This document shows positions 7,354 through 18,526 of a DNA stretch of 64,000 nucleotides, piece by piece. The DNA is from Chromobacterium subtsugae (lineage in GTDB: Bacteria > Pseudomonadota > Gammaproteobacteria > Burkholderiales > Chromobacteriaceae), in NCBI RefSeq assembly GCF_001676875.1, contig NZ_JYKA01000015.1, forward strand, positions 39,200 to 103,199. Direction: 5' to 3'. Under the pieces are notes generated by a model. It made no database searches and was not told where the DNA came from. It saw nothing but the letters and a program-made list of their open reading frames with translations. How positions within the stretch are numbered: position 1 is the stretch's first letter; every line of letters begins with the position of its first letter. The position numbers were made by a program, and so were the translations under genes.

Positions 7354-10300
7354 TCAGCCCACCCAGCGGCGCGCCGAGGCGAACATGCGGAACCAGGCGC
7401 CGTTTTCGCCCCAATCCGCCGGATGCCAGCTGTTCTGCACGGTGCGGAACACCCGCTCCGGGTGCGGCATCATGATGGTGAAGCGGCCATCCGGCGTGGT
7501 GACGCCGGTGATGCCCGCCGGCGAGCCGTTGGGGTTGAGCGGATACGTTTCGGTGGCGCGACCGTCGAAGTCGATGTAGCGCAGCGCGGTCAGCGCCTGC
7601 TCCTGGCTGCCCGGCGCGAACACCGCGCGGCCTTCGCCGTGGCTCACCACCACCGGCAGACGGCTGCCCACCATGTCTGCGAGGAAGATCGACGGCGAAG
7701 CGGTGACTTCCACCATCGCGAAGCGCGCCTCGAACTGCTCCGACGCGTTGCGGCGGAACTTCGGCCAATACTCGGCGCCCGGGATGATGGACGACAGGTT
7801 GGACATCATCTGGCAGCCGTTGCACACGCCCAGCGCAAAGGTATCCTCGCGGCCGAAGAAGGCCTCGAACTGTTCGCGGGCGCGCGGATTGAACAGGATG
7901 CTCTTCGCCCAGCCTTCGCCGGCGCCCAGCACGTCGCCGTAGCTGAAGCCGCCGCAGGCGGCCAGGCCCTTGAAGTCGGCCAGCGAGACGCGGCCGGCGA
8001 TGATGTCGCTCATGTGCACGTCCACCGCCTCGAAGCCGGCGCGGTCGAACGCCGCCGCCATCTCCAGCTGGCCGTTGACGCCCTGCTCGCGCAGGACGGC
8101 CATGCGCGGCCGCGCGCCGGCGGCGATGAACGGCGCCGACGGATCGCCATGCACGTCGAAGCTCAGCTGGGCGAACAAGCCGCGCGGCTTGGCGTGGCTG
8201 CGCAGCAGCTGCTCGCTGTCGGCGCAGGCCGGATTGTCGCGCAGGCGCTGCATGCGGGCGCTGGTTTCCGACCAGGCGCAGAACAGCTCGCTGCGGCTTT
8301 CGCTGAACAGGTCCTTGCCCTTGTGCTTGATCACCAGCCGGTCGTAGCCGTTGACGCGGCCCAGCACGAACAGCTCGCGGCCGATGCCGGCCTTCATGAA
8401 GCGCGAGATCACTTCCGGGGTGTCGCCCTTGCGCACCTGCAGCACCGCGCCCAGTTCCTCGTTGAACAGCACGCGCATGATGCGGCCGTGGGTGGCGGCC
8501 TCCAGCGATGGCTGCACGTAGTCGTCGATGATGCGCTGGGTATTCTGGCGCTCGATCACCAGCTCCTGCAGATCGACGCTGATGCCGACATGGCTGGCGA
8601 ACATCATTTCCGCCAGCGTGGCGAACAGGCCGCCGTCGGAGCGGTCGTGGTAAGCCAGGAGCTTGTCGTCGCGCAGCAGCGACTGCACGGTGTTGAAGAA
8701 GGCGGCCAGCTGTTGCGGACTTTCCACATCGGGCGAGCGGCCCTTCATGTCCTTCCACACCTGGCCGTAGATCGAGCCGCCCAGGCGGCAGCGGCCGTAG
8801 CCCAGGTCGATCAGGATCAGGTCGCTGTCCTTGACGTCCTGCAGCACCGGGGTGACGGTCTTGCGCACATCCTCGACCGGCGAGAAAGCGGAAATCACCA
8901 CCGACATCGGCGCGGTGACGGCCTTCTGCTCGCCGCCATCCTGCCAAACCGTCTTCATCGACAGCGAGTCCTTGCCCACCGGAATGCTGACGCCCAGGCT
9001 CTGGCTCAGCTCGGACACCGCCTCCACCGTGCGGTATAGGCGCACGTCCTCGCCGGGGTGGCCCGCCGGCGCCATCCAGTTGGCGGACAGCTTGACGTTG
9101 CCCAGGTGGCCGACGAAGGCGGCGGCGATATTGGTCAGCGCCTCGCCTATCGCCATGCGGCCGGAGGCCGGCGCGCTGAACAGCGCGGCCGGGGTGCGCT
9201 CGCCCATCGCCATCGCTTCGCCGCGATAGGTGTTGAAGCCCATGGTGGTGACGGCCACGTCGGCCACCGGCACCTGCCAGCGGCCCACCATCTGGTCGCG
9301 CGCCGTCATGCCGCCGACGCTGCGGTCGCCGATGGTGATCAGGAAGGACTTGTCGGCCACGGTGGGGTGGCGCAGCACGCGGTAGGCGGTTTCGCGCAGC
9401 GGGTATTTGGACGCGTCGAACACCTGGTAGTCAGGCTCCACCGTCTTCACATCGCGGGTCATGCGCGGCGGCTTGCCCAGCAGCACTTCCAGCGGCATGT
9501 CCACCGGGTTGTTGTCGAAATGGTCGTCGCGCACCTGCAGATGGCCGTCGTCGGTGGCCGTGCCCAGCACCGCGAACGGGCAGCGCTCGCGCTCGCACAG
9601 CGCGCTGAAGCGCTCCAGGTCCTGCGGCAGCACCGCCATCACGTAGCGCTCCTGCGCCTCGTTGGACCAGATCTGCATCGGCGTCATGCCCTTTTCTTCC
9701 AGGTGCACCTTGCGCAGATGGAAGACCGCGCCGCGGCCGGCGTCGTTGACCAGCTCCGGGAAGGCGTTGGACAGCCCGCCGGCGCCGACGTCATGGATGG
9801 AGACGATGGGGTTGGCTTCGCCCAGCTGCCAGCAGCGGTCGATGACTTCCTGGCAGCGGCGCTCGATTTCCGGGTTGCCGCGCTGCACCGAGTCGAAGTC
9901 CAGGTTTTCGCTGTTGGCCCCGGTGTCCATCGACGAGGCGGCGCCGCCCCCCAGGCCGATCAGCAGGCCGGGGCCGCCCAGTTGGATCAGCAGCGCGCCT
10001 TCCGGGATTTCGTTCTTGTGGATCTGCTGCTGCTGGATGTTGCCCAGGCCGCCCGCCAGCATGATGGGCTTGTGGTAGCCGCGCATCTCGCCGTGCACTT
10101 CCTCTTCGAAGGTGCGGAAGTAGCCGGTGAGGTTGGGACGGCCGAACTCGTTGTTGAACGCCGCGCCGCCTATCGGACCTTCCAGCATGATCTGCAGCGC
10201 CGAGGCGATGCGGCCCGGCTTGCCGTACTCGGCCTGGCCGTCGCGGTATTGCTCCCACGGCTGCTTGAAGCCCGGGATGTTCAGGTTGGACACCGAGAAG

Positions 10301-11313
10301 CCGGTGAGGCCGGCCTTGGGACGCGAACCGCGACCGGTGGCGCCTTCGTCGCGGATCTCGCCGCCGTTGCCGGTGGAGGCGCCGGCGAAAGGCGAAATGG
10401 CGGTCGGGTGGTTATGCGTCTCCACCTTCATCAGGATGTCGGTGGGCTCGCTGTTGTATCCGTAGCGGTGGCTGCCGGGCTGCGGGTAGAAGCGCTCGAT
10501 GAAAGCGCCCTCTATCACCGAGGCATTGTCCTTGTAGGCCACCAGCGTGCCTTGCGGATGGGCGTCGTGGGTATCGCGGATCATGCGGAACAGCGACTTG
10601 CCCTGCTCGACGCCGTCGATGACGAATTGCGCGTTGAAGATCTTGTGGCGGCAGTGCTCGGAGTTGGCCTGCGCGAACATCATCAGTTCGACGTCGCTGG
10701 GATTGCGTCCCAGCTTGACGAAGTTTTCCACCAAGTAGTCGACTTCGTCTTCGGACAACGCGAGGCCCAGCTTGGCGTTGGCGGCCGCCAGCGCCTCGCG
10801 GCCGCCGGCCAGCACGTCGACGCGGTCCATCGGCTGCGGGTCGATATGGACGAACAGTTTCTCCACCTCGTCGAACGAGGCCAGCACCGTTTCGGTCATC
10901 CTATCGTGCAAGAGGCCCGCCAGAATGTGGCGAGCCTCTTTACTTAAAGATTTATCGGCGGACTTGATTCGGAAAGCCGTGCCGCGTTCGATCCTGCGGA
11001 TTCTTGGCAATCCGCAGTGCCGGGCGATGTCGGTGGCCTTGGACGCCCACGGCGACAAGGTGCCGATGCGCGGCGTCACCAGGAACAGTTCGCCTTCCGG
11101 CTCGGCGCTGAGCGGCGGCTCGCCGTAGCTGAGCAATTGGCCCAGCACGCCCACCTCTTCCAGCGTCAGCTCGCTGTCGCTTTCCGCAAAATGCCAATAC
11201 TCGGCCATCAGGACCAGATCCTTCAAACCGGCATCGGCAGCTGCCGCCTGCAGTTTTTCGAGACGAAACGGTGACAGGGCAACGCCACCGCGCAGCTTGG
11301 TAATGTAAGACAT
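7354..11313 (-). CDS. purL: Phosphoribosylformylglycinamidine synthase (single-chain PurL)
   Basis: 1319 aa, the normal length of the large proteobacterial FGAM synthase, which makes FGAM from FGAR, ATP and glutamine in purine synthesis. Seen: the N-terminal PurS-like region (about 1-150), the FGAM synthase core with '[19 protein letters not shown]', '[27 protein letters not shown]' (landmark) and '[19 protein letters not shown]', and a C-terminal class I glutamine amidotransferase with the nucleophile in '[11 protein letters not shown]' and the His-Glu pair in 'HPERVF'. Start at 11313 (MSYITKL) matches the family; longer in-frame extension upstream has no homology I recognise. Divergent from glnB across about 150 bp; a clear terminator follows. 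Confidence 0.97.
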   Translation of the reverse strand: MSYITKLRGGVALSPFRLEKLQAAAADAGLKDLVLMAEYWHFAESDSELTLEEVGVLGQLLSYGEPPLSAEPEGELFLVTPRIGTLSPWASKATDIARHCGLPRIRRIERGTAFRIKSADKSLSKEARHILAGLLHDRMTETVLASFDEVEKLFVHIDPQPMDRVDVLAGGREALAAANAKLGLALSEDEVDYLVENFVKLGRNPSDVELMMFAQANSEHCRHKIFNAQFVIDGVEQGKSLFRMIRDTHDAHPQGTLVAYKDNASVIEGAFIERFYPQPGSHRYGYNSEPTDILMKVETHNHPTAISPFAGASTGNGGEIRDEGATGRGSRPKAGLTGFSVSNLNIPGFKQPWEQYRDGQAEYGKPGRIASALQIMLEGPIGGAAFNNEFGRPNLTGYFRTFEEEVHGEMRGYHKPIMLAGGLGNIQQQQIHKNEIPEGALLIQLGGPGLLIGLGGGAASSMDTGANSENLDFDSVQRGNPEIERRCQEVIDRCWQLGEANPIVSIHDVGAGGLSNAFPELVNDAGRGAVFHLRKVHLEEKGMTPMQIWSNEAQERYVMAVLPQDLERFSALCERERCPFAVLGTATDDGHLQVRDDHFDNNPVDMPLEVLLGKPPRMTRDVKTVEPDYQVFDASKYPLRETAYRVLRHPTVADKSFLITIGDRSVGGMTARDQMVGRWQVPVADVAVTTMGFNTYRGEAMAMGERTPAALFSAPASGRMAIGEALTNIAAAFVGHLGNVKLSANWMAPAGHPGEDVRLYRTVEAVSELSQSLGVSIPVGKDSLSMKTVWQDGGEQKAVTAPMSVVISAFSPVEDVRKTVTPVLQDVKDSDLILIDLGYGRCRLGGSIYGQVWKDMKGRSPDVESPQQLAAFFNTVQSLLRDDKLLAYHDRSDGGLFATLAEMMFASHVGISVDLQELVIERQNTQRIIDDYVQPSLEAATHGRIMRVLFNEELGAVLQVRKGDTPEVISRFMKAGIGRELFVLGRVNGYDRLVIKHKGKDLFSESRSELFCAWSETSARMQRLRDNPACADSEQLLRSHAKPRGLFAQLSFDVHGDPSAPFIAAGARPRMAVLREQGVNGQLEMAAAFDRAGFEAVDVHMSDIIAGRVSLADFKGLAACGGFSYGDVLGAGEGWAKSILFNPRAREQFEAFFGREDTFALGVCNGCQMMSNLSSIIPGAEYWPKFRRNASEQFEARFAMVEVTASPSIFLADMVGSRLPVVVSHGEGRAVFAPGSQEQALTALRYIDFDGRATETYPLNPNGSPAGITGVTTPDGRFTIMMPHPERVFRTVQNSWHPADWGENGAWFRMFASARRWVG

Positions 11314-11351
11314 TAGACACCCGCGACAAGTACCAGGAAAGGGCGTCATAA

Positions 11352-11798
<447 letters not shown>

Positions 11799-11817
11799 GC
11801 GCCGGCCACGGCCAAAG

Positions 11818-11850
11818 AAAAAGCCGCCCCGGCGCGGGAGCGGCTTTTTT
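11818..11850. terminator. Bidirectional terminator between glnB and bamD
   Basis: Stem AGCCGC (11822-11827) / GCGGCT (11840-11845), with a further CCC/GGG pairing inside, flanked by A-rich DNA on the left and six T on the right (11845-11850). It can end glnB on the plus strand and bamD on the minus strand. Confidence 0.8.
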
Positions 11851-11873
11851 CGCGCGCGGCGATCAGCCCGCGC

Positions 11874-12665
11874 TTACTTCCACAGCTTCCACCACGGCAT
11901 TTCCTCGACCGTCCACGGCTTGGCCAGGTACTGGCTCTTCGGATAGTTGAGCGCCAGCACGCGGCGGGCGTCGTCGCGCAGCTGCGGCAGCTGCAGCTTG
12001 TCGTAGGCGGCCACCATGATGGCCAGCGCCTCTTCCGGATACTTGGTGTTGGCGTAATCCTTCACCACGCCCTGCGCGCGGTTGGCGGCGGCCAGGTAGG
12101 CGCCGCGCTTCATGTAGTAGCGCGCCACGTGCATCTCGTTGCCGCCCAGCGCGTCCACCAGCTTGATCATCTTGGCGCTGGCGTCGGCGGTATAGGTGCT
12201 ATTGGGAAAGCGGGTGGTCAATTCGCGGAACGCGGCGAAAGCTTCGCGCGCCGCGCGCGGGTCGCGCTCGCTCATGTCCTGGCCGGCCCATTTGGCGAGC
12301 AGGCCGGAATCGTCATTGAAATACACCAAACCCTTCAGATAATAGATGTAATCCAGATTGGGGTGGGTCGGGTGCAGCTTGATGAAACGGTCGGCCGCGG
12401 CGATGGCCTGTTCCGGCTCTCCATCCTTGTAATGGGTGTAGGCCAGGTCCATTTGCGCCTGCTGCGCATAGCGTCCGTAAGGGAAGCGCGACTCAAGCGT
12501 TTCGTAGAGCTTGACAGCGCGGGTATAATTGCCGCTGTTCAACTCGTCGTGAGCTTCCGAATACAGCTTCTCCACGGTCCAGCCGCGCGTTTCGTCGTAG
12601 GTTTCCGTGGTTGCACATCCGGCAAGCCCCATCACCAACATTGCTGCAACAACGTATCTTTTCAT
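11874..12665 (-). CDS. bamD: Outer-membrane assembly lipoprotein BamD
   Basis: 263 aa. Lipoprotein signal with lipobox 'LAGC' (Cys17), then five TPR-like helical repeats ('[31 protein letters not shown]', landmark; '[28 protein letters not shown]'). BamD is the essential partner of BamA in inserting beta-barrel proteins and, in Neisseria, is known as ComL. AAGGA lies 6 nt upstream of the ATG. Its start codon shares the tetranucleotide CATG (12663-12666) with the divergent rluD start. Confidence 0.95.
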   Translation of the reverse strand: MKRYVVAAMLVMGLAGCATTETYDETRGWTVEKLYSEAHDELNSGNYTRAVKLYETLESRFPYGRYAQQAQMDLAYTHYKDGEPEQAIAAADRFIKLHPTHPNLDYIYYLKGLVYFNDDSGLLAKWAGQDMSERDPRAAREAFAAFRELTTRFPNSTYTADASAKMIKLVDALGGNEMHVARYYMKRGAYLAAANRAQGVVKDYANTKYPEEALAIMVAAYDKLQLPQLRDDARRVLALNYPKSQYLAKPWTVEEMPWWKLWK

Positions 12666-13761
12666 GACTGATCCTTACATTGACCCGGACGATTATAGCG
12701 ACATCTCGGAAAACGAGATATCCGCCACGCAACATCTCGAAATTCCGCTGTCGCTGGGCGGCGAAAGACTGGACGCCGCGCTGGCCAAACTGCTGCCCGA
12801 TTTCTCGCGCAGCCGGCTGACCCAGTGGATCAAGGACGGCCAAGTCAAGGTGGACGGCCAGGTGGTAGCGCCCAAGACCAAGATGCTGGGCGGCGAGAAA
12901 CTGGAAGTTTCGCTGCAGCCCACGCATGAGGAAATGGCCTTCCAGCCGGAAGCCATGGACCTGCCCATCGTCTTCGAGGACGACCACATCCTGGTGATCA
13001 ACAAGCCCGCCGGCCTGGTGGTGCATCCGGCGTCCGGCAACTGGAGCGGCACCCTGCTCAACGGCCTGCTGCATCACTGCCCGTCGCTGGCCGGCGTGCC
13101 GCGCGCCGGCATCGTGCACCGCCTCGACAAGGACACCTCCGGCCTGATGGTGGTGGCCAAGACCGTGCCGGCCCAGACCGATCTGGTGCGCCAGATGCAG
13201 GCGCGCAGCGTCAAGCGCGTCTATCGCGCCATCGCCGACGGCGTGGTGCCGTTCGACGGCACCATAGACGCCAACATCGGCCGCGATCCGCACAACCGGC
13301 TGAAGATGGCGGTGCTGAAATTCGGCGGCAAGCCCGCCATCACCCATCTGCGGGTGCTGGAGCGCTTCGCCAGCCACTCCTACGTGGAATGCAAGCTGGA
13401 AACCGGCCGCACTCACCAGATCCGCGTCCACATGCGCGAAGCCGGCCACCCGCTGTCCGGCGACCCGGTGTACGGCAACCTGCGCCACAAGATGGATGAA
13501 GACACCGCCGCCGCGGTGAAGGCGCTGGGCCGCCAGGCGCTGCACGCCTACGCGCTGGCCCTGGTCCACCCGGCCTCCGGCGAGCTGCGCAGCTGGAAAG
13601 CGCCGCTGCCGGACGACTTCCGCCGCCTGCTCGACCTGCTGCGCGGCGACGGCGCGCTGCCGGACGAAGAGGCTTTCGCCCACGCCGACGAGCAGGACGA
13701 CGAAGACTGGGATGACGACGACGATGACGACGGCGACATCGAGGTGATCTATGCCCGCTGA
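12664..13761 (+). CDS. rluD: 23S rRNA pseudouridine(1911/1915/1917) synthase
   Basis: 365 aa. N-terminal S4-like domain ('[27 protein letters not shown]' region, residues about 33-95), then the RluA-type catalytic domain with the Asp in '[13 protein letters not shown]' and '[12 protein letters not shown]'. It modifies helix 69 of 23S rRNA. The only plausible start is ATG 12664, whose AT is shared with the bamD start codon on the other strand and which has no clear ribosome site, so it may be leaderless. The C-terminus is an unusual acidic tail with seven consecutive Asp. Overlaps pgeF by 11 bp. Confidence 0.95.
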   Translation: MTDPYIDPDDYSDISENEISATQHLEIPLSLGGERLDAALAKLLPDFSRSRLTQWIKDGQVKVDGQVVAPKTKMLGGEKLEVSLQPTHEEMAFQPEAMDLPIVFEDDHILVINKPAGLVVHPASGNWSGTLLNGLLHHCPSLAGVPRAGIVHRLDKDTSGLMVVAKTVPAQTDLVRQMQARSVKRVYRAIADGVVPFDGTIDANIGRDPHNRLKMAVLKFGGKPAITHLRVLERFASHSYVECKLETGRTHQIRVHMREAGHPLSGDPVYGNLRHKMDEDTAAAVKALGRQALHAYALALVHPASGELRSWKAPLPDDFRRLLDLLRGDGALPDEEAFAHADEQDDEDWDDDDDDDGDIEVIYAR

Positions 13762-14488
13762 AACCTGGCTTGCCGCCGACTGGCCGGCTCCGGCCAGGGT
13801 CCGCACCCTGGCCACCACCCGCCAGGGCGGCGTCAGCCAGCCGCCGTACGCCAGCCTCAACCTGGGCGCGCATGTCGGCGACGCGCCGGACGCGGTGGCC
13901 GCCAACCGTGCGCGGCTGCGTGACGAATTGCCGGCCGAACCGGCCTGGCTGAACCAGGTGCACGGCGTCGCGGTGGCTGACGCCGCCGCCCTCCGCGGCG
14001 CCGCCCCGGACGCCGACGCCAGCTTCGCCCGCGCGCCGGGCGTCGTCTGCGCGGTGATGACTGCCGACTGCCTGCCAGTGTTGCTGTGCGACGACGCCGG
14101 CCGCGCGGTGGCGGCGGCCCATGCCGGCTGGCGCGGGCTGTGCGACGGCGTGATCGAGGCCACTGTCGCCGCGATGGCTCTGCCGCCTGCCGGACTGATG
14201 GCCTGGCTGGGGCCCGCCATCGGCCCGGACGCCTTCGAAGTGGGCGCGGAAGTGCGCCAGGCCTTCCTCGCCCGCGATCCGGCGGCGGCCTCGGCCTTCA
14301 TCGACATCGGCGAAGGCAAATACCTGGCCGACATCTACGCGCTGGCGCGCCAGCGTCTGCAAGCCGCGGGCGTCGAGCGGGTGTACGGCGGCGATTTCTG
14401 CACCGTGATCGACCGCGAGCGTTTCTTCTCCTACCGCCGCGACCGCGTCACCGGCCGCATGGCCTCGCTGATCTGGCTGCAGGACTGA
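13751..14488 (+). CDS. pgeF: YfiH-family laccase-domain protein (peptidoglycan editing factor / purine nucleoside phosphorylase)
   Basis: 245 aa, full length for the Cu-oxidase_4 (YfiH/PgeF) family. The three metal-site motifs are visible: 'LNQVHG', '[15 protein letters not shown]' and '[13 protein letters not shown]', plus C-terminal '[10 protein letters not shown]'. Known members edit peptidoglycan precursors in E. coli and some have purine nucleoside phosphorylase or deaminase activity. Start at 13751 with GAGGTG upstream inside rluD; the 11-bp overlap indicates coupled translation, the usual rluD-pgeF pairing. Confidence 0.93.
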   Translation: MPAETWLAADWPAPARVRTLATTRQGGVSQPPYASLNLGAHVGDAPDAVAANRARLRDELPAEPAWLNQVHGVAVADAAALRGAAPDADASFARAPGVVCAVMTADCLPVLLCDDAGRAVAAAHAGWRGLCDGVIEATVAAMALPPAGLMAWLGPAIGPDAFEVGAEVRQAFLARDPAAASAFIDIGEGKYLADIYALARQRLQAAGVERVYGGDFCTVIDRERFFSYRRDRVTGRMASLIWLQD

Positions 14489-14498
14489 GCCCTTTCGC

Positions 14499-14516
14499 CC
14501 CCGCCGCCCGGCGGGG
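14499..14516. terminator. GC hairpin after pgeF (weak terminator candidate)
   Basis: Perfect 7-bp stem CCCCGCC / GGCGGGG with a 4-nt GCCC loop, 10 bp beyond the pgeF stop. No T-run follows, so factor-independent termination is doubtful. Confidence 0.3.
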
Positions 14517-14621
14517 CGTCCCAACCCGCCACAACTCCCCTTCCGCAAACGCCGCGCGGCGCGATTGACCCGCGCGCGCCACGCGAACATCATGTTGTTT
14601 TCACCACAGCCCCTTGCCGCC

Positions 14622-15233
14622 ATGGACATCGCCATCGTCACGCTGGACAGTTTCAATGAGCTCGACTCGCTGATCGCTGCGGGCATCCTTGGCCGCATGT
14701 CCCCGCATGGTTGGAACGTGCGCATCTGCTCGCCCATTCCCGTCGTGCAGTCCCGCAGCGGCACGCGCCTGGAACGCCAGGCGGACCTGTCCTATGCCGG
14801 CAGCGCCGACGCGGTGCTGATAGGCAGCGGCTGGCGCACCCGCGACTGGGCGGCGGACGATGCCATCATGAGCCAGCTGCGGCTGGATCCCGCCCGCCAG
14901 CTGATAGGATCGCAATGCTCGGGCGCGCTGGTGCTGCATCGGCTGGGCCTGCTGGCCGACGGCGTCGCCTGCACCGATGGCCTGACCCGGCCGATGCTGG
15001 AGCAGTTGGGCATCACCGTCGCGCCCCGCGCCTTCCGCGCCGTCGGCAACATCGCCACCGCAGGCGGCTGCATGGCTTCGCAGTATCTGGCCGGCTGGGT
15101 TCTGCTGCGTCTGGCCGGCGAGGCGCGCGCGCGCGAGGTTTTGTCCTATGTCGCCCCGGTCGGCGAGGAAGCCGGCTTCGTCGACAGGGCCATGTCCGCC
15201 ATCGCCGCGGCGTCCGAGCCCGTTCCCGAATGA
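14622..15233 (+). CDS. DJ-1/PfpI-family protein
   Basis: 203 aa from ATG 14622 (MDIAIVTLD); an in-frame ATG at 14565 adds an unlikely leader. The fold is the class I amidotransferase-like DJ-1/PfpI type: strand 'MDIAIVTLDSFNELDSLIA', the nucleophile elbow 'IGSQCSGALVLHRLGLL' with its Cys, and 'RAVGNIATAGGCMASQYLAGW' near the end. This subgroup often occurs as the N-terminal part of AraC-type regulators, but no DNA-binding domain is attached here. It overlaps the GNAT gene by ATGA (15230-15233). Biochemical role unknown. Confidence 0.85.
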   Translation: MDIAIVTLDSFNELDSLIAAGILGRMSPHGWNVRICSPIPVVQSRSGTRLERQADLSYAGSADAVLIGSGWRTRDWAADDAIMSQLRLDPARQLIGSQCSGALVLHRLGLLADGVACTDGLTRPMLEQLGITVAPRAFRAVGNIATAGGCMASQYLAGWVLLRLAGEARAREVLSYVAPVGEEAGFVDRAMSAIAAASEPVPE

Positions 15234-16102
15234 AAACCATCCCGCTCGCCAGGCTGTCCCCCGCCGACCTCCATCCCTGCTTCCTGGAGGCGTTCAGCGA
15301 CTACCTGGTGCCGGCGCAACCCAGCCTGGAATCGTTCAGCGCCATGCTGCGCCGGCGCGGCTGGGTGCCCGAGCTGAGCGCCGGCGCCTGGATAGACGGC
15401 CGGCTGGCCGGCTTCTGGCTATGCGCGACGCCGCCGATTGACGACGGAATGGAAGGTTATTGCATCGCTGCCGGCGTGGTGCCCGCCGCCCGCCGCCAGG
15501 GGGCGCTTTCCGCGATGGCGGCCCGGGTGGCGCGCCTGCTGGCCAGGCGCGGCATCCACCAGCAAAGGCTGGAAGTGATAGACGGCAATCAGCACGCGCA
15601 GCTGGCCTACGCCCAGCTGGGCTTCCAGCCGCTGCGCCAGCTTGACTGCTACCTGCTGCAGGTGCCCATCGACAGCCGGCGCCATTGGCCCGTCACGGTC
15701 CATCATGGCTACACGCCGGCGCGCTGGCCAAGCGCTGACTGGCTGGCCTATCCGCCGGCGGTGCCGAACCGCCGGGACTCGCTGCGGCGCGCCACGCCCG
15801 CCCCGCGCTGGTTGACGGTAGACGCCGGCGGCGCGGCGCTGGGCTCGCTGCTGCTGTCGGCCGACGGCGAAGCGCTGGAGCTGATGGTGGACCCGGCCCA
15901 CCGCCGCCGCGGCATCGCCAGCCAACTGCTGCGCGCGGGACAGCTGCTGACGCCGGGCGGCCGGCTGGCATTCAACAACGTCGACCGCCGCGACCTGGCC
16001 CTGCTCAGCCTGCTGCTTCGGCACCAGGCCGCCTACCGGCTGTCGCAATGGGAAATGCTGAAACCGGCCGCAGCCGAGGCCGGCATTCGCTCCGCGCGGT
16101 GA
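15230..16102 (+). CDS. GNAT-family acetyltransferase with two GNAT folds
   Basis: 290 aa. Two acetyl-CoA-binding-like segments are seen: 'IAAGVVPAARRQGALSAMAA' (about residues 80-100) and 'LELMVDPAHRRRGIASQLL' (about residues 220-238), so the protein is a tandem GNAT, the N-terminal half resembling YobR-type acyltransferases. Start ATG overlaps the stop of the DJ-1/PfpI gene, indicating coupled expression. Acceptor substrate unknown. Confidence 0.82.
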   Translation: MKTIPLARLSPADLHPCFLEAFSDYLVPAQPSLESFSAMLRRRGWVPELSAGAWIDGRLAGFWLCATPPIDDGMEGYCIAAGVVPAARRQGALSAMAARVARLLARRGIHQQRLEVIDGNQHAQLAYAQLGFQPLRQLDCYLLQVPIDSRRHWPVTVHHGYTPARWPSADWLAYPPAVPNRRDSLRRATPAPRWLTVDAGGAALGSLLLSADGEALELMVDPAHRRRGIASQLLRAGQLLTPGGRLAFNNVDRRDLALLSLLLRHQAAYRLSQWEMLKPAAAEAGIRSAR

Positions 16103-16214
16103 TAAAATAGAAAGTGTCGGCGGCGGCGCGTCCGCAGCCGGCGCCATTCACGCGACACAACCAGCCAGGCCGTCCGCTTACTCGCGGCCCGGCGCAGAAT
16201 CCAAGGCCAGCCCG

Positions 16215-16868
16215 ATGACTCCACAACAACAAACCGACTGGCAGAACCGCCTGATCACGCTGCTCGAGCAGCAACCGCCCGACGACGACGGCGCCCACGA
16301 CCTCAGCCACCTGCACCGGGTATGGGCGGTGGCGCGCCAGTTGCTGGCCCACCATCCCGAAGCCGATGCGCGGGTGGTGATGGCCGGCTGTTACCTGCAC
16401 GACCTGGTCAATCTGCCGAAAAACCACCCGCAGCGCCAGCTGGCATCGCACTGGTCCGCCGAGCGCGCCCGCCAGCTGCTGGCCGACGACGCGCTGTCGG
16501 CCGAGCAGCTGGACAACCTGGCGCACGCCATCGAGGCCCATAGCTACTCCGCCGCCATCCCGCCGCGCACGCTGGAAGCCAAGATCGTGCAGGACGCCGA
16601 CCGCATGGACGCGCTGGGCCCGGTCGGCCTGGCGCGGATGTTCTACGTTTCCGGCCGCATGGGCCGCGCGCTGGCCCACCCGCTGGACCCGCTGGCCGAA
16701 CAGCGCGGCACCGACGACCAGGCCTGGGCGCTGGACCATATCGCGGTGAAGCTGGCCAAATTGCCGGCGATGATGCAGACCGAAGCCGGCCGCGGCATCG
16801 CCGAGCGCAAGCTGCAATGGCTGCTCGCCTTCCGCGACGAGTTCTGCCAGGACTGGATGGCCCGCTAG
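16215..16868 (+). CDS. HD-domain phosphohydrolase (YedJ-like)
   Basis: 217 aa. The metal-binding HD residues are present: His in 'AHDLSHLHRVWAVA', the HD pair in 'AGCYLHDLVNLPKNHPQRQ', and the distal Asp in 'KIVQDADRMDALGPVGLARM'. The whole-length pattern matches E. coli YedJ, a putative phosphohydrolase of unknown substrate. AAGG lies upstream of the ATG. It is followed at 18 bp by a metallophosphatase gene in the same direction. Confidence 0.88.
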   Translation: MTPQQQTDWQNRLITLLEQQPPDDDGAHDLSHLHRVWAVARQLLAHHPEADARVVMAGCYLHDLVNLPKNHPQRQLASHWSAERARQLLADDALSAEQLDNLAHAIEAHSYSAAIPPRTLEAKIVQDADRMDALGPVGLARMFYVSGRMGRALAHPLDPLAEQRGTDDQAWALDHIAVKLAKLPAMMQTEAGRGIAERKLQWLLAFRDEFCQDWMAR

Positions 16869-16886
16869 GCCGAAGGCGCCCCCGCC

Positions 16887-17609
16887 ATGATGATCCGCAA
16901 GCTGCCGCGCAACACCGCAGGCCGCGACTGGGTGGTGGGGGATCTGCATGGCTGCTTCAGCCAACTGGGCCGGCTGTTGAAAATCATCGCCTTCAATCCG
17001 GCCTGCGACCGCCTGCTGTCGGTCGGCGACATGGTGGACCGGGGGCCGGAAAGCCGGATGGCGGTGGAGTGGCTGACGCAGCCGTGGTTTCACGCGGTGC
17101 GCGGCAATCACGAACAGATGGCGCTGGACGCGATGCGCAATCCGCTGGAAGACCTGGAGCGCCACCTGCGCAACGGCGGCCGCTGGCTGACCGAGCTGAG
17201 CCATTCCGAGCGCGACGCCTGCCTCGCCGCATTCGCCGGCCTGCCGCTGGCGCTGGAAATCGACGTGGAAGGCGGCAAAATGGGCGTGGTACACGCCGAC
17301 TGCCCCGACAACGACTGGCCGTCGCTGCGCGCCAGGCTGGAAGCCGACAATCCCCGCGACCAGGACTACGAGGCGCTGCTGTGGTCGCGCGAGCGGGTAC
17401 GAAACGGGGGCGGCGGCGCCGTCCATGGTCTGGACCTGCTGCTGGTGGGGCACACGCCGCAGGAAAACGCCATCCTGTACGACAACGTGATGCACCTGGA
17501 CACCGGCGCGGTCTACGGCGGCAAGCTGACGCTGTTCTGCGTCAGCGACTTCGTCGAAGTCTCGTTGCCGGCCAGCTTCGAACACATGGCGCAGTTCCAG
17601 CTGCATTAG
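16887..17609 (+). CDS. PPP-type metallophosphatase (lambda phosphatase/PrpA-like)
   Basis: 240 aa. All phosphoesterase signatures are seen near the N-terminus: 'VVGDLHGCFSQL' (GDxHG), 'VGDMVDRGPES' (GDxxDRG) and 'VRGNHEQMALDAM' (RGNHE), plus 'LVGHTPQENAI' and a late 'HLDTGAVYGGKLTL'. This is the bacterial Ser/Thr/Tyr phosphatase group related to phage lambda phosphatase and PrpA/PrpB. Probably cotranscribed with the HD-domain gene upstream. Confidence 0.9.
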   Translation: MMIRKLPRNTAGRDWVVGDLHGCFSQLGRLLKIIAFNPACDRLLSVGDMVDRGPESRMAVEWLTQPWFHAVRGNHEQMALDAMRNPLEDLERHLRNGGRWLTELSHSERDACLAAFAGLPLALEIDVEGGKMGVVHADCPDNDWPSLRARLEADNPRDQDYEALLWSRERVRNGGGGAVHGLDLLLVGHTPQENAILYDNVMHLDTGAVYGGKLTLFCVSDFVEVSLPASFEHMAQFQLH

Positions 17610-17662
17610 ACGCCCGCCGCCGCCTGCGGCTAGAATGCGCGGCCAGCATACCAGGAGGCCAT

Positions 17663-18070
17663 ATGGCCGAGCACAAGAAGAAATCCGCCGCCCCCAAGGC
17701 GGGCCAACTGGACCGCCGCGTTCAGGAGCAACGCCACGGCCAGGCCGAAGACGCCTGCCGCCGCCTCGTCGCGCTGCTGGAAGCCCTGGCCGCCGACGGC
17801 CGCCTGGACGGCAACCAGCAGGCCAGCCAATACCTGAACTCCACCCGCGCCTACTACCGCCGCATCCGCAACGGCAAGGTGATGGGAGCGGCCGACTTCA
17901 CCGCCGCCGCCGACGTCTGCGCCTGCGCCCGCCGCGCGCTGGCCGCGCTAGACCCAGAACTCGTCTTCGCCGGACTGCCGCAGGCGGACGAGCTGCTGCA
18001 GGCCCTGCGGCTGGGCGAACAGGTGGAAACCGAAATGCGCCGGATCAAAGCCGCCGGCAAAGCTGGCTGA
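17663..18070 (+). CDS. Hypothetical protein, helical, 135 aa
   Basis: Strong ribosome site AGGAGG 5 nt before the ATG. Lys-rich start ('AEHKKKSAAPKAGQLDRRV'), then an all-helical Ala/Arg/Leu-rich body with no signal peptide or membrane segment and a basic C-terminus. Not recognised. Sits alone between the metallophosphatase and a VOC-family gene, same direction, so it may be read with them. Confidence 0.6.
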   Translation: MAEHKKKSAAPKAGQLDRRVQEQRHGQAEDACRRLVALLEALAADGRLDGNQQASQYLNSTRAYYRRIRNGKVMGAADFTAAADVCACARRALAALDPELVFAGLPQADELLQALRLGEQVETEMRRIKAAGKAG

Positions 18071-18123
18071 GGCAGCCATCCGCATGGCATGATGGCTGCA
18101 CCGCCACGCCATAGGTCGCCATC

Positions 18124-18522
18124 ATGTACAACCGCATTCCCCATCTGCGCGTCGCCCGCCCGGTCAGCAATCTCGCCGCCAGCAAGGCCATGTATTGCGA
18201 AGGCCTGGGTCTGCAGCTATTGGGCAGCTTCGCCGGCCACGACGGCTTCGACGGCGTGCTGCTGGGGCTGCCCGACGCCGGCTATCATCTGGAATTCATC
18301 GTCAGCCATCGGCATCCGGTCAGCCCCGCCCCCGGCGTGGAAGATTTGCTGGTGCTCTACCTGCCGGACAAGGCCGAATGGGAGGCGCTGTGCGCCTGCA
18401 TGCGCGCCGCCGGCTTCCGAGCCGTGCCGTCCGCCAACCCGTACTGGGACGCGCGCGGCGTCACCTTCGCCGACCACGACGGCTACCGCACCGTGCTGCA
18501 AAACGCCAAAAGCCCGGTATAA
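18124..18522 (+). CDS. VOC-family (glyoxalase/bleomycin-resistance-like) protein
   Basis: 132 aa, one VOC domain. Two beta-alpha-beta-beta-beta units are visible: 'HLRVARPVSNLAASKAMYCEGLGLQLL' (landmark) with 'GYHLEFIV', then 'LVLYLPDKAEWEALCACMRAAGF' with 'VTFADHDGYRTVLQN'. The closing 'PYWDARGVTFADHDGYR' is typical of the YycE-like subgroup. Substrate unknown. Converges on the amino-acid-binding protein gene with 4 bp between stops. Confidence 0.85.
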   Translation: MYNRIPHLRVARPVSNLAASKAMYCEGLGLQLLGSFAGHDGFDGVLLGLPDAGYHLEFIVSHRHPVSPAPGVEDLLVLYLPDKAEWEALCACMRAAGFRAVPSANPYWDARGVTFADHDGYRTVLQNAKSPV

Positions 18523-18526
18523 GCCG

